A model generated the notes under the pieces. The model was not told the DNA's origin. It searched no databases and was given only the letters and a program-made list of their open reading frames with translations. A stretch of 64,000 nt of DNA. Source: Paenibacillus sp. JJ-100. GTDB taxonomy: Bacteria > Bacillota > Bacilli > Paenibacillales > Paenibacillaceae. The stretch spans positions 1 to 64,000 of the forward strand of contig NZ_CAOJCM010000002.1 in assembly GCF_948329825.1 (NCBI RefSeq), in the 5' to 3' direction. The translations under genes and the position numbers were made by a program. Below are positions 40,774-51,291 of the stretch, piece after piece (positions within the stretch are counted from its first letter, which is position 1; each line of letters starts with the position of its first letter).

Positions 40774-43287
40774 TTACATATGAAATGCTCTCCAGAAAGA
40801 CCCTTCTGTATTAATGATATCTATAATCTGGCTAAACGGAATTGTAAATGTCGGAAATCCTGCAGCATAGGGTGCAATATCGTAAGGATTGAAATAAAGA
40901 TGCAGTGCATCAGCTGTCACAAAAAAGGGCTGGTTCGCACTTATGCCCGTGTACGTATCTGGGAAAACATAAGAATACTGCGGATCATTTTTGATCTGCT
41001 CCCCTACAATCTGGCTTAACACCCTCACATAGTTACTGTTGGGCTTGAACAAATCCTTCAGCTCATACAACTGGCCATTCGACAGATTAATAATGGCATA
41101 GATCATCGTTGGCATACCGTGCGCTGCACCAGCTGGATAGTTATAACCAGTCAATTGCAGTTGAAGCAGTTGTTGCTGATAGAACGTAATATCAAAATCC
41201 CCCGTATACGTATAATCCAGCTGCTGATCCGGGGGGATCGGTTTAACCTGGGAAAGTTCCTTGAGCCTAGCATTCAACGTATCCTGCTCTGCCGGATTGG
41301 CTAATCCTCCAACTTGGGGATAATAGACCAGATAGTCTCGGTTAGGCTTGTATTTCTCCTCACGTACCAGGTAAGGCGGATGCAGAGGTACGATTGTATT
41401 TTGCTGCCAGATGATCTGTCCAGCCCGGTTCACATAGGATAAACGTTGATCTACAAATACTCTAATCAGATCAGGAGCCACTACTTCCATGGATCCTGCC
41501 CCTGTCACACGTGGATATCCTGGAGCAGGTCTACCGCTCAAATCCAGCAGATAGGTCTGAATACCATCTGAAGCAGAAGCAAGACCGTGTTTGTAATTTT
41601 CTACATTCCGATACATAAAGTCCGTTAATATCCTGCCATTCATTTCAGCAATTGCATACATCGATCCAATATATGGCTGCTGGGGATCAATTTCTTTTCC
41701 AAGTGCATACCTATGCTCGCCAAGCTCGCGAATGTCGTTATAGATGGGTTGAATTACAAACGATCCCTGCATATCGATGACACCGTAGTTTGATCTATAA
41801 TCATCTGACGTATTAACAATAGCCTGCCCACCGTTAAAAGGGAGTGCATAAGTAAACTTCGGCTGAATACGAATATTGCCCCGTTCATCAATGTATCCAT
41901 ATTTGCCTGAGGATTCTTTTTGAAAAGCCAGCAAACCATCCCCTAGCGGCCCTACATAGGCAAATGGATACGTTGCAAGTCGATTTCCGTTCCGGTCAAT
42001 GAGAGCATATTCCTGATCTTTAATCTGTACAACGGCTTTACCATGCTGAAAATCATAAGCCGACACGAATTGTGCTCGGATCACTTCATTTCCCGAGGCA
42101 TCCAGATAACCATAGAGACTTGATGAACCATTGGTTGGATTGGGGTTATCATCGTAAAATAATGCTCTACCCTCATGCATATCTGCAATAAATGGGTAAG
42201 CTCGTTTGGTCAGAACTGTGCCTTGCTCGTTAATCATGTTAAACCCTTGAGAATTAATGGCCATCGCCCGCTCTTCGGAAAAAGAATTAATGGAATCGTA
42301 CACAGGTTGAACCACGTACTGTCCTTGAAGATTAATGACACCAGCCCGGCCGTTCTTCACAACGACCGCCAATCCATTCGGCTGAAACGCCTGTGCCTCC
42401 TCCAGGACCGGCTCTAGACGGATATGTCCTTGTGCATCCATATAACCCCAGCGAATCCCGCTTGTTGTTCGAACGGAGATTGGATATAACCATGTCGTGA
42501 CTCTGACATGACCCCTGGTAGTTGCAGGCAGTGCCTGCTTTATCTTTTTCTCCAGTTCAAGCAACTTCTCTCTCGAAGGATACGCTTCTGGAAAGCTCAG
42601 CGCTTTCTGAACCGAAGTGAGCGCTGCTGGGTAAAACCCGGCATGATATTGAGCATCCGCAAGGTAATACCAGTAAAATACATAGTCGGGATAATGCTTA
42701 GTTAATTGTTCGTAGTATTTTACCACCTTAGGATAGTAAGCATGGTATACATCCGTGGCTGGAACCCACTGTCCTTGCTGCCACCGAATAATCTCCACCC
42801 GATAGGCTTCCCCGGTATCATGTATCCATAGTGCAATCTCGACTTTGCCATCTCGTCCTTGTGTACCAGGTATATCAATAATGTCGGCATAACTGTAATA
42901 CAAATCATCTGGAGCAATATCCGTGAGCCCGGATTCTGTCCATTCATACACTGCAAGTTTGGACCAAATCGCTCCAATCTGCCAGCCCACAATAAGATTA
43001 TTTCTTGCCGTTGAAGTTACTGGCGATGCTGTTAACAGAGTAACACCATAACCCATCCCTTTTGTCAGAGCCATCTTGATCCAATACCCTTGTACAAATT
43101 TTAAAATAAGCAGATACAGCTCACTATTTAACTGGTAAACTGCTGCAATCTCAGGCATGCCATCGCCTGTAAGATCAGCCGCATACACAGCCGGATGTTG
43201 AACCGGCTTATCAATGGTAATAACCGTTGCACCCACCGGAATATGTTGATTCACAATTTGTAGTAATAGCGGTTCACTCATCGACAT
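40774..43287 (-). CDS. WG-repeat protein with C-terminal DUF3298-like domain
   Basis: An 837-residue protein without an obvious signal peptide. Residues 1-180 resemble an FG-GAP-like segment (ADLTGDGMPEIAAVYQ). Residues 190-250 are TPR-like (YYLADAQYHAGFYPAALTSV). Residues 270-640 hold about seven WG repeats, for example RWGYMDAQGHIRLEPVLEEA, YGYIDERGNIRIQPKFTYA and YGVIDMQGSFVIQPIYNDI. The C-terminal 200 residues match the DUF4163/DUF3298 pair found in RsiV and PdaC (TGYNYPAGAAHGMP, FFVTADALHLYFNPYDIAPY). Such domains can bind peptidoglycan or lysozyme. ATG 43287 has GGGAGG upstream. Monocistronic. Function unknown. Confidence 0.75.
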   Translation of the reverse strand: MSMSEPLLLQIVNQHIPVGATVITIDKPVQHPAVYAADLTGDGMPEIAAVYQLNSELYLLILKFVQGYWIKMALTKGMGYGVTLLTASPVTSTARNNLIVGWQIGAIWSKLAVYEWTESGLTDIAPDDLYYSYADIIDIPGTQGRDGKVEIALWIHDTGEAYRVEIIRWQQGQWVPATDVYHAYYPKVVKYYEQLTKHYPDYVFYWYYLADAQYHAGFYPAALTSVQKALSFPEAYPSREKLLELEKKIKQALPATTRGHVRVTTWLYPISVRTTSGIRWGYMDAQGHIRLEPVLEEAQAFQPNGLAVVVKNGRAGVINLQGQYVVQPVYDSINSFSEERAMAINSQGFNMINEQGTVLTKRAYPFIADMHEGRALFYDDNPNPTNGSSSLYGYLDASGNEVIRAQFVSAYDFQHGKAVVQIKDQEYALIDRNGNRLATYPFAYVGPLGDGLLAFQKESSGKYGYIDERGNIRIQPKFTYALPFNGGQAIVNTSDDYRSNYGVIDMQGSFVIQPIYNDIRELGEHRYALGKEIDPQQPYIGSMYAIAEMNGRILTDFMYRNVENYKHGLASASDGIQTYLLDLSGRPAPGYPRVTGAGSMEVVAPDLIRVFVDQRLSYVNRAGQIIWQQNTIVPLHPPYLVREEKYKPNRDYLVYYPQVGGLANPAEQDTLNARLKELSQVKPIPPDQQLDYTYTGDFDITFYQQQLLQLQLTGYNYPAGAAHGMPTMIYAIINLSNGQLYELKDLFKPNSNYVRVLSQIVGEQIKNDPQYSYVFPDTYTGISANQPFFVTADALHLYFNPYDIAPYAAGFPTFTIPFSQIIDIINTEGSFWRAFHM

Positions 43288-43572
43288 CTCCGCTTCCTCC
43301 CTTATGACCGCATTCGCCTAATGGTATGCTTCATAACTAGAGATATGACACGAAAATGCTTCCTATACTGCTCTACAAGAGTCACTTAGATGGTTAACCT
43401 CTGAGGAATCCTATATAGAGTATGAGAGAACTCAATTATCTCTAATGAACGCATCCATTTTAATGGACACTTAATCACACTTTCTGTAATATTATGGATA
43501 TGTTATCAAACGATTTTTACATAAGACTGTCCCGTCCCTTTTGTAAAAGTGGGTATAATCAATTGAAATTTG

Positions 43573-43637
43573 TATAGATTCTCGTCAGTAAATGATATAC
43601 ACAAATCTATAACCATATGTATCGCCATATGTATCGC
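43573..43637. repeat. Small tandem and inverted repeats in the intergenic region
   Basis: CCATATGTATCG is tandemly duplicated at 43613-43636. TATAGATT (43573-43580) and AATCTATA (43604-43611) form an inverted repeat. The 459-base gap between the divergent WG-repeat and lipoprotein genes shows nothing else. Confidence 0.5.
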
Positions 43638-43746
43638 CTACTTGCCCATCTGACAAGTTCACCAGCTAGTTCAGTTTTGTCTTATCTTGTACGAGTGAGA
43701 AATCTCAATATCCAATGTTATAAATGTTATAATGGAGGAATTTTTT

Positions 43747-44106
43747 GTGAAAAGAGGATTTACTCTTATACTGACTTTCATGTTATTCCTTGTGGCCTGC
43801 TCAAACTCGGGTCATAATGAACTTCAAAGTTGGGCATTCGATGTTGTAACGTGGGATCATGGCGTTTACAAAGTGACCAATGAAAAGGTTAGTGAAACTG
43901 AAGTGGAGATCGAAATAGGAATAATTAAAAAACATTCTACAGATGAAAGTGATGAATTACCGAATCTCTTCTCCAACAAGTACAAAAAAGGGACCAGATT
44001 ATTTAAAGTAAAAAATATCGACACAACCGAGTATATTTCAGTACAAGATAATGACACGTACTATCAAGCAGTCAAGATGGATGGAATGAAAACAGCGGCC
44101 AACTAG
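43747..44106 (+). CDS. Small lipoprotein of unknown function
   Basis: A 119-residue lipoprotein. The start is KRGFTLILTFMLFLVAC, a short basic segment, a hydrophobic stretch and the lipobox LVAC. The mature part has a regular strand pattern (VYKVTNEKVSETEVEIEIGI, TRLFKVKNIDTTEYISVQDN) but no motif I know. GTG 43747 has GGAGG eight bases before it; the longer frame from 43732 would overlap that site. The stop codon lies within a hairpin that probably ends transcription. Confidence 0.65.
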   Translation: MKRGFTLILTFMLFLVACSNSGHNELQSWAFDVVTWDHGVYKVTNEKVSETEVEIEIGIIKKHSTDESDELPNLFSNKYKKGTRLFKVKNIDTTEYISVQDNDTYYQAVKMDGMKTAAN

Positions 44107-44113
44107 GGCCGCT
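44094..44113. terminator. Hairpin overlapping the lipoprotein stop codon
   Basis: AGCGGCC-aactag-GGCCGCT, a 7-bp GC-rich stem, with only a weak U-rich tail. Confidence 0.4.
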
Positions 44114-44274
44114 ACATTCATTTCATTATACATTTACATTTCTTGAAATAGAAAGAAAGCACATTCTGACTTCAGCTTTTTAGTATGAAAAGTATACTTA
44201 TTGCTTCATCTCATTCTGATAATCAGGGCTAAACTTCATTTTAAGACTACAGTTAGGAGTAATACCCCGCTTGT

Positions 44275-44559
44275 TTAACCCTGTGTTTTCACACTGATCT
44301 GTACATATTGAGCCAGGCGGCAATACTGATCCAGTAGTCGTTCCTCATGATCTTGTCCTTCCCCAAGCGCAACGCGTCGTCCCGCCTCCAGCACACTACT
44401 GATTAATTCGTGCAGGAAATGCATCTGCAATCGTTGTGCATCACGGATGAGCTGCTCCAGCAGTTGAACATCACGAATGGTGAACTGAGAGACGCCCCGA
44501 AGCATCATTTCCTCTGACCATGCTGATAACTGTTGGATTAATGCATTATTTTCTTCCAA
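44275..44559 (-). CDS. Small helical protein at the end of the MoxR-VWA operon
   Basis: A protein of 94-100 residues, all-helical by composition (NALIQQLSAWSEEMMLRGVS, VQLLEQLIRDAQRLQMHFLH). No family recognised. TTG 44559 has GGAAGGA nine bases upstream; GTG 44577 is also in frame but lacks a site. It overlaps the 3' end of the SWIM gene, so it is translated with it. Being the last gene of a six-gene set, it is probably an accessory partner of the SWIM protein. Confidence 0.6.
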   Translation of the reverse strand: MEENNALIQQLSAWSEEMMLRGVSQFTIRDVQLLEQLIRDAQRLQMHFLHELISSVLEAGRRVALGEGQDHEERLLDQYCRLAQYVQISVKTQG

Positions 44560-46498
44560 GTCGTCCCATCCTTCCACTACCGGAATCCAGCTTCAAACTG
44601 AGCAGTGCTTCACCTTTCAAGAAGCTGATCGGACTGAAGCGTTTCGCTTCTACTCGGACAAACGCATAGAACTGCTCAAGCTTCTGAGTACCCCATCCCG
44701 ACTCCAGTCTGTTGATCATAGACTGCCAATCGGATGAGTAAGGAAGTGTAAGGGGCAACTGCTGCCCCTCTGTATTTTCAACTGTAAGAATCAGATCCTG
44801 CGTTTGCTTATTATAGGAATGTTCTACAATTCGGGCTACTTCAATTAAAGCCAACCGTTCTTTCGGTTCTGCGAATAAGCCTAAGACATCGAGCTGCTGC
44901 TGAAGTGCGGACGATATATCCATCTGATACGTTCCAAAATTAATCTCAGTCACATTCGTCCGCGGCAGAATGGTCAGTTTCGCTCCATCGCTAGATGATA
45001 TACGTCGCTCTTCATTCACTTTGACCGACCGAAACAAAACCTCTTCTCCCGTAAATTGATTAAACGTCAGACTTGGCAGCCATGGCGTAAACGCGGCATA
45101 ATGCTCTGCAAACGAGAACTCTTGATCTTCATAGTAGATCGCACGCACATCACTGTACGTATAGATTTCTCCATCATCGAAGCAATAGAAATAATACGTG
45201 ATACCGCGGTAGCCTGATCGGGTTTCCCACGAATCGGCACCCAGCCCGTAGAGATGAAGAGATGGAACGGTAAAATACTTGCTTCGAAAACTACCAATCA
45301 ACTGACTCTGCTGTCTACCAGTTACTTCGCCTTGAACAAGCACCTCTAATGCAAGATAGAGCTTACTGATCCGATCCAGCATTGTCTGCATAGAGAAACG
45401 CACATGCCGCTTGAAAAAAAGCTCCAGCTCTCCCTGTATCCCGCGCAAACTACGTTCAATATCTGGAAGGTTACCGCCATGTGCAGCAATCGCCAGCGTT
45501 TCCAGCTGCGCGCTATAGGATTGTGGCAGTCTGGCAAGCCCTGTCTTGAGCATTCCTGCCAAGAGTGCACGACATTCGCGCACGGTTTGTAGCGAGAATT
45601 TCGGCTCGTACGCACGTACACCTAAAGCTTCCATGTCGTCCAAACCATGCAACATTCGATACCGCAGCAACGTTTCAAGCTTGGCCATTTTTCCGGCAGT
45701 CTGCTTTAACTTGCATAAAGCTTTGCTTAGATTAGGTTCTTCCGTGAAGGATACCTCAGTATCCTGACTTTTCAGATGAACAGTTAGAAGCGTGTCCTCC
45801 GTAATATGAATCTTTTCCGGATAGCGCAACCGGAAAACAACTTCTTCAATCATCGTTGAAGTATAAGATTTAATGATTGGCGTAAGATCCGCTTCCAGCA
45901 TCCAGCGAAAACGTACATCTTCTTCAAGCGGACGATGGTTCCGTCCATAGCCAGAATGAGTATAGCGAGTATGAGTTGACTCTGTAGCCTCATGAATGGA
46001 CTCTCTATCCTGAGGAAGATGTTTCTCCTCGTCAACTTTATCCCCTTCGCAATCCTCAGACGTTACATAGACAACAGCCGATGCATCTTCATTCTTAGGC
46101 GGTAACGAAGACGCAGGAATATCTAGAGAGATAGCTACATCATTAGCATGTTCAGGATCAGTGATATCATGAAGAGCAGGATTAACATCACTTTCAATGG
46201 ATTGCTGTCGCTGGTCATAGAGAATGGCAATCAGTACATGCTTGCAGATGTTGTCCGATGGGCAAGAACACTGCCATTCATCCAGCGTGGTATAGAGGGT
46301 ACATTCCGTACCCTCACTTAGTTGGCAACTCACAGATGCTTCATCCCAGATATACTGAACAATCACACCTTGATCGAGCTCTTTGAGCGCTCTTTTATAT
46401 AATCCCTTATTGGCATAACGAATGAGATAATCCTCTGTACATCGCTTGGAAAAATGCCTGAATTTCTGCTTAAATTCATTAACCTCGTTCATACCCAC
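44546..46498 (-). CDS. SWIM zinc-finger protein
   Basis: A 650-residue protein. The SWIM motif, CSCPSDNICKHVL (CxCx6CxH spacing; near residues 64-76), sits in a domain of about 90 residues preceded by YTTLDEWQ. A polar, acidic linker follows (about 90-190), then a long region of helices and strands without a recognised domain. SWIM domains bind zinc and are thought to bind DNA or protein. The gene begins four bases after the DUF4132 stop codon; GTG 46498 or ATG 46492 could start it. SWIM proteins recur beside MoxR-VWA genes in many bacteria, which supports a joint function. Confidence 0.75.
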   Translation of the reverse strand: MGMNEVNEFKQKFRHFSKRCTEDYLIRYANKGLYKRALKELDQGVIVQYIWDEASVSCQLSEGTECTLYTTLDEWQCSCPSDNICKHVLIAILYDQRQQSIESDVNPALHDITDPEHANDVAISLDIPASSLPPKNEDASAVVYVTSEDCEGDKVDEEKHLPQDRESIHEATESTHTRYTHSGYGRNHRPLEEDVRFRWMLEADLTPIIKSYTSTMIEEVVFRLRYPEKIHITEDTLLTVHLKSQDTEVSFTEEPNLSKALCKLKQTAGKMAKLETLLRYRMLHGLDDMEALGVRAYEPKFSLQTVRECRALLAGMLKTGLARLPQSYSAQLETLAIAAHGGNLPDIERSLRGIQGELELFFKRHVRFSMQTMLDRISKLYLALEVLVQGEVTGRQQSQLIGSFRSKYFTVPSLHLYGLGADSWETRSGYRGITYYFYCFDDGEIYTYSDVRAIYYEDQEFSFAEHYAAFTPWLPSLTFNQFTGEEVLFRSVKVNEERRISSSDGAKLTILPRTNVTEINFGTYQMDISSALQQQLDVLGLFAEPKERLALIEVARIVEHSYNKQTQDLILTVENTEGQQLPLTLPYSSDWQSMINRLESGWGTQKLEQFYAFVRVEAKRFSPISFLKGEALLSLKLDSGSGRMGRLGRK

Positions 46499-46502
46499 GG
46501 CA

Positions 46503-49500
46503 TCAGCGCCCCGTTGCTCTCAAAATATCATAGATCGTTTCACTGAATACTCGGCCCTGAATCTTGCCAAGTGGGATGGATTTGTTATCCGAGTAATAAT
46601 ATTGCTTGCCGTTTGGTTTGAAGAAATGTAAGGATTCCAGCGTCACATCTTCCATCCCTTCGTAATACGTAATACTTGTACCGCTGAATCGAAGCTCGGC
46701 AACCAGTTCACCATACTCTTTGTAAAACTCATGGAACCACCCAGCGTCCTGCGCAGGACCTTTGATCCATCCGTATTTCTCTAGCGCTTTCGGAAGAGAA
46801 GTTGGTGAGAACTCATCTTCTGGAAGACGGTCATATTCTGTTTTGGTCTGATCTTCATCTTCGATCAAGTGGATTTGGCGCTTCAATTGCTCAAACGGCT
46901 GGTTAACCTCATAATCTTCAAGCTGAGTAGTCCAGCCCTCAAGAGTCGCCTGATCAAGTTCAAGCGGATGCACCAAACCAATCTTAGCTCCGGATGGCAA
47001 CTCCATTTCATCCTCGTCCACCGTATTAAACGTACCATCTTCCATATATCGGAATGTGCTGATCAACTCACCACGCTCATATATTCCCCAGATTAATCCA
47101 ACAGCGAATTTCTGCATGATCACATTATCCACAAATAGGGATGTCCATTCCTCAGCAGTCCATAGACGCTGTTTGGACAGCGATTCTTCCAGACGTTGTT
47201 TCTGAATCGTAACCATCGTTTTGAGATCTTTCTTCAACTGAGTGAAACGTGCTTTGGATTCTGCAGCAAGCTCAGGATCATCCTTTTGTGCCGGAGCAGG
47301 CAGACTTTTGACCGTTTTACCTGTTTCTTCATTCACGACAACAACCTGCAAATCTGCATTCACTTTAACCTGGAAGGAGCGTTCACCATAACTAAGCTGT
47401 AGTGTGCCTTTTTCATCAAAACCAAGGGATGTGACGAGTCGATCCTCAAGCTGTTCTGACGTCAGCCCCATGTTCTCTGCAGCAAGCTGCAAAGCTTCTT
47501 CTGCAGCACCTTTCACCTGACGATTCTTCACGCTGCGTTTAATTTTGTCGATGGCCATAAGTGCAGCAGGTTCCTTCAAGTATGCCAGTACCTTCACGGC
47601 TTCTGCTGCGATGGCACCTCGACTGTTCTCGGTCCATTCTTTGATCTGTGGAGTCAGAATATGAACAACCTGAAGGTCCCCGAAGAGTGCGGCAACATAC
47701 ATCACCCACTTCTCCTTCGCAGGTGCACCATCCTGAAGCCATAGTTGCAGCAGTTCTTTCGCGAAACGGATCAGCGAATCTTCGCTCACATATTCTCTTA
47801 ATTCGTTTAAACGTTCATTCGGGCCAGACCCATGATCAATGGATTGCAGTAATACATATTGTTTGATCCGATCATCCAAAGGCTGACCGTCCGCTGATCG
47901 AATCAAGGCAGGGAGTTCCTTGAGAGGTAACCAGCTGATACGAGACTTCTTCTTGGCATCGGCCAGTTCAGCAAGGGCTGCGTGTGCGTGCTCAGGACTT
48001 AGGTCAGCTGTATCGAGCAAAATCTGAATCAGGTTTTTCCAATCCTCGGATTTCTCATTCTGCAAGAGTTCAGTATATAATTCCTTACTATTATCGAGAC
48101 TGCGAATCGCAGTCAGTGCCATTTCTTTAATCGCTGCCTTTTTCTCGGCACGGTAGATCATCATATACAATTCTTCATCTGGAAGCCGGTTGAACTCCGC
48201 TAAGGCAACACTGTTAGCTCTTTTGGAAGTATCCTGTAAACCTGCCTGGATCGCTACCAACAATTGCTTCTTAGGCAGTGTCTCTCGCTGCTCAAATGCC
48301 AACTCCAGCGTTAAAATACGAGTATCCGTTGGCAGTTTTTTGTACTGCTTCAATGCATATTCCAGGTTCTGCTGCAAAATACGCCGATACTCATCTTGTG
48401 GCATCGATAGATACATATAGTCCATCATGCCATTCAGCGAGATCAGACTGGTTAGCAATTGTTCCCGTTTGACCTCAGGATCATCACCGTATGCATTCAA
48501 GATCTGCTCACCACTAAATGCATAAGAATGATACATGTCTGACACAATATCGATCGTCCATTCCGGATAAGTAAGCAGAATCGCGAAGCGACGCATCGGC
48601 TCTGAATCAAGAGGCAGGAAACTGATACTAATTAGATTGTTAATCCGCTTTCGATCCCGATTGATTTGATTAAACAAGCCTCTGCTGTCCTTATCTTCCC
48701 AATACTCTTCAAGTGTGTACTCCCCATTCAAATATCTCGCAATGACAAGTCCCTGTCTTCCACCTTCTAACGGGTGACGCAACACACGGAATACGGCCTC
48801 TTCTAACGTGTTTTCGGGTTCAAATGTAGTGATCCCTTGATCGAGCATGATCTTGTGAAGACATAACTTCAGAAAAGGTGCTTTGACAATCTCATACGCT
48901 CGCTTAGACTGCTCAGGCTGACTGGCAATGGCTGCTTTGATCGTGTTCCACGATACCCGGTAGGAGTTTAGTTCAAGCTGCATCGTTTCGATTAACTGAT
49001 ATGGCTCATCCAGTGACACTAGCCCGGCTAGCAGATCATCTTCATTTCTTGAGCGTGAATTCATACTCAACAGAGACTTACGAACTTCCAACGGATACAA
49101 TTCATGCAGATGTTGAACGACTTCGAGAAGTATGTTGCCAACTTCGTTAAGATTCTCAAGGAAACGTTGCTTGCCTCCGCTAATATTCGTCAGATACAAT
49201 GTAGCACTGCAGATCAGCACTAAGGACTGATGGAATACGGCGTTTGAAATATAATGTTTCGGAGAATAGGTAATCTCAGGATAGTGTTTAGCAATCAGTT
49301 CATTGCGTTTTTCCTTCAGGAACTCTTCTTCCAGCAGTTGCGTTGAACTATTTTGTTTACCTTGTACATTGCCTGTAATCAAAGGTTCAATCAAGGCATA
49401 TAGTTCTTTCTGGAGCTTCGCCGCATCATTAGCCATTACATGCTGGAACAGTTCAGGGAGCTTGAGGCTGATTTCCTTAATCTCGTCCTTATTCTCAAAC

Positions 49501-50057
49501 TCACCATCAGGCTGCATACACAAATGAACAAGCATCAGCGCATTGAGCACGTCTCTATAATCCCCGTGACCGTCTGCCTTTTTGGTATCAAAGAGCCATT
49601 GTGCGCGTTTCACGCGGCGTCTTAGCTCATTAAGAATCTCTTCTTCACCCGAATATTGTTTCATTTTCTTCAATCGAGTTAACAAGCTTCCCATTCGGTC
49701 AGCTTCCTTACTTTTTCCGTTTAATCCGTAAGCCTCCGAATCCTCGCCAAGACATGTTACAAACGCACTCACACCCCAAGGGCTTCTACGGAAGTAACTG
49801 GATTCCAGATGCATTGCAACAGCTCCAGCTCGAAAGAAAATATCTCCATCGTCCTTCTTGCGCAGCTTCTCTAGTGCATCTACTGTCCGATATACATAAT
49901 GACTTGTTTTTCCCATCATTTCAGGGAACTTATCCGTTGTACCCATGACATAATCAATAATCTCGGAACTGCGATCCGTCGTGAGTGAGTAATCATCTGA
50001 ACAGATCGTAGCGAACTTTTCAACCAAACTCTCTACTGCACGGTCTGCGGTAAGCAT
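46503..50057 (-). CDS. DUF4132-domain large protein
   Basis: An 1184-residue protein, nearly all helical in the first 900 residues with HEAT-like features (for example QVVHILTPQIKEWTENSRGA, VKVLAYLKEPAALMAIDKIK). The C-terminal 250 residues carry the DUF4132 region: LWTAEEWTSLFVDNVIMQKF, VGLIWGIYERGELISTFRYM, and GAKIGLVHPLELD. The domain is related to E. coli YehI. The HEAT-like part suggests a scaffold. ATG 50057 follows GAGGAGGAATAAATT. It lies between the VWA and SWIM genes of the MoxR operon. Confidence 0.75.
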   Translation of the reverse strand: MLTADRAVESLVEKFATICSDDYSLTTDRSSEIIDYVMGTTDKFPEMMGKTSHYVYRTVDALEKLRKKDDGDIFFRAGAVAMHLESSYFRRSPWGVSAFVTCLGEDSEAYGLNGKSKEADRMGSLLTRLKKMKQYSGEEEILNELRRRVKRAQWLFDTKKADGHGDYRDVLNALMLVHLCMQPDGEFENKDEIKEISLKLPELFQHVMANDAAKLQKELYALIEPLITGNVQGKQNSSTQLLEEEFLKEKRNELIAKHYPEITYSPKHYISNAVFHQSLVLICSATLYLTNISGGKQRFLENLNEVGNILLEVVQHLHELYPLEVRKSLLSMNSRSRNEDDLLAGLVSLDEPYQLIETMQLELNSYRVSWNTIKAAIASQPEQSKRAYEIVKAPFLKLCLHKIMLDQGITTFEPENTLEEAVFRVLRHPLEGGRQGLVIARYLNGEYTLEEYWEDKDSRGLFNQINRDRKRINNLISISFLPLDSEPMRRFAILLTYPEWTIDIVSDMYHSYAFSGEQILNAYGDDPEVKREQLLTSLISLNGMMDYMYLSMPQDEYRRILQQNLEYALKQYKKLPTDTRILTLELAFEQRETLPKKQLLVAIQAGLQDTSKRANSVALAEFNRLPDEELYMMIYRAEKKAAIKEMALTAIRSLDNSKELYTELLQNEKSEDWKNLIQILLDTADLSPEHAHAALAELADAKKKSRISWLPLKELPALIRSADGQPLDDRIKQYVLLQSIDHGSGPNERLNELREYVSEDSLIRFAKELLQLWLQDGAPAKEKWVMYVAALFGDLQVVHILTPQIKEWTENSRGAIAAEAVKVLAYLKEPAALMAIDKIKRSVKNRQVKGAAEEALQLAAENMGLTSEQLEDRLVTSLGFDEKGTLQLSYGERSFQVKVNADLQVVVVNEETGKTVKSLPAPAQKDDPELAAESKARFTQLKKDLKTMVTIQKQRLEESLSKQRLWTAEEWTSLFVDNVIMQKFAVGLIWGIYERGELISTFRYMEDGTFNTVDEDEMELPSGAKIGLVHPLELDQATLEGWTTQLEDYEVNQPFEQLKRQIHLIEDEDQTKTEYDRLPEDEFSPTSLPKALEKYGWIKGPAQDAGWFHEFYKEYGELVAELRFSGTSITYYEGMEDVTLESLHFFKPNGKQYYYSDNKSIPLGKIQGRVFSETIYDILRATGR

Positions 50058-50079
50058 AATTTATTCCTCCTCTATGAAC

Positions 50080-51291
50080 TCAAGTAATAATATCGCCAAT
50101 CCATTCAGCAAGCTCGTTTGGTGTAATAGCGGCTACATGTGCCCCCATATTGGCCAGCGTCTGTGCGGCATGTTTGTTGTATACGGAATCTCCATTGAAA
50201 TCGAGGGCTGTGAGCACAAGCAGCTTACATCCAGCATCGATAATATCCTTACAGGCTTGATACATTTGATTGATCGGATATCCTTCCTCAAGATCACTCA
50301 CCAAGATGTAGATCGTTTTTCCGGGATTCTCAATCAGTGTCTCGCCATAACGGAGTGCTTTAGCAATATGGGTCCCCCCACCGAGCTGCACATTCATCAG
50401 CACATCTACAGGATCTTCCAAACGATCACTCAGATCCACAACCTGGGTATCGAAAATAAACAATTTTGTGCGGAGCGCATTCAAACGATAAAAAATACTC
50501 GCCATGACAGAACTGTAAATTACCGAATCCATCATACTGCCGCTCTCATCCACACCGATAATGATGTTCCACTTGTTGTACTGCTGTACATTCCCGTCAA
50601 AATAAAGACGATCGATGACAAACCTTCGTTTTTGTTTATCGTAATTTTTCAAATTCCGGGTAATCGTCCGTTTAAAATTCAAGTTGCGCAGGGAGCGCAC
50701 CGAACTGGTTGCATATCGACTCCGTTTTCCCATGATGCTCGCCCGAGCATGAGACTCCAGCTTTTTGCGCAGATCCTCGACGATGGTTCGTACGATATCC
50801 TTGGCACTTCGCAGTACGTCCCCTTTCATGCGCCCTTTGAATTGCATAATATTTTTCAGAAGATTCATATTGGGTTCAAGCGACTCTAGCAGCTTTTTGT
50901 CGGTTAACAGTTCCGTCAGGCCATAGCGATCCAGTGCTTGTTTCTCTAAAATTTCAACCGTTGATTTGGGAAAAAGATCTCTGACCTTGTGTAACCAATT
51001 CGGAACGGTTAGATCCGATGAACCACGTCCGCCTTTTTTACGATAACCTTGCTCTTCACCGTACTCACGGTTATACAGATAACCGAGAATCTCGTCTAGT
51101 TCCCTATATTGAAATTCGTCCGATGAATATCGGCCTGACTCATATAGACCTGCCTCGGCAGATTCGCCAAGAATCAGACGCCATCGGTTCAACGTTTCAA
51201 TAGCACTTCGTTCTTCCGTAGTGGTAACGCCTGTCAACCTTTCGTTCTGATCACGCTGATCACGACGGGCTTCATTCATATTAACTTCCAT
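50080..51291 (-). CDS. VWA-domain protein (MoxR partner)
   Basis: A 403-residue protein. The first 200 residues are helical and basic. A von Willebrand factor A domain follows with an intact metal site: DESGSMMDS (DxSxS), GGGTHIAKAL (Thr) and VSDLEEGYP (Asp). VWA proteins paired with MoxR ATPases act as metal-dependent adaptors, by analogy with ViaA-RavA or CbbO-CbbQ. ATG 51291 follows AAGGAG and overlaps the DUF5682 gene by 16 bases. Confidence 0.85.
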   Translation of the reverse strand: MEVNMNEARRDQRDQNERLTGVTTTEERSAIETLNRWRLILGESAEAGLYESGRYSSDEFQYRELDEILGYLYNREYGEEQGYRKKGGRGSSDLTVPNWLHKVRDLFPKSTVEILEKQALDRYGLTELLTDKKLLESLEPNMNLLKNIMQFKGRMKGDVLRSAKDIVRTIVEDLRKKLESHARASIMGKRSRYATSSVRSLRNLNFKRTITRNLKNYDKQKRRFVIDRLYFDGNVQQYNKWNIIIGVDESGSMMDSVIYSSVMASIFYRLNALRTKLFIFDTQVVDLSDRLEDPVDVLMNVQLGGGTHIAKALRYGETLIENPGKTIYILVSDLEEGYPINQMYQACKDIIDAGCKLLVLTALDFNGDSVYNKHAAQTLANMGAHVAAITPNELAEWIGDIIT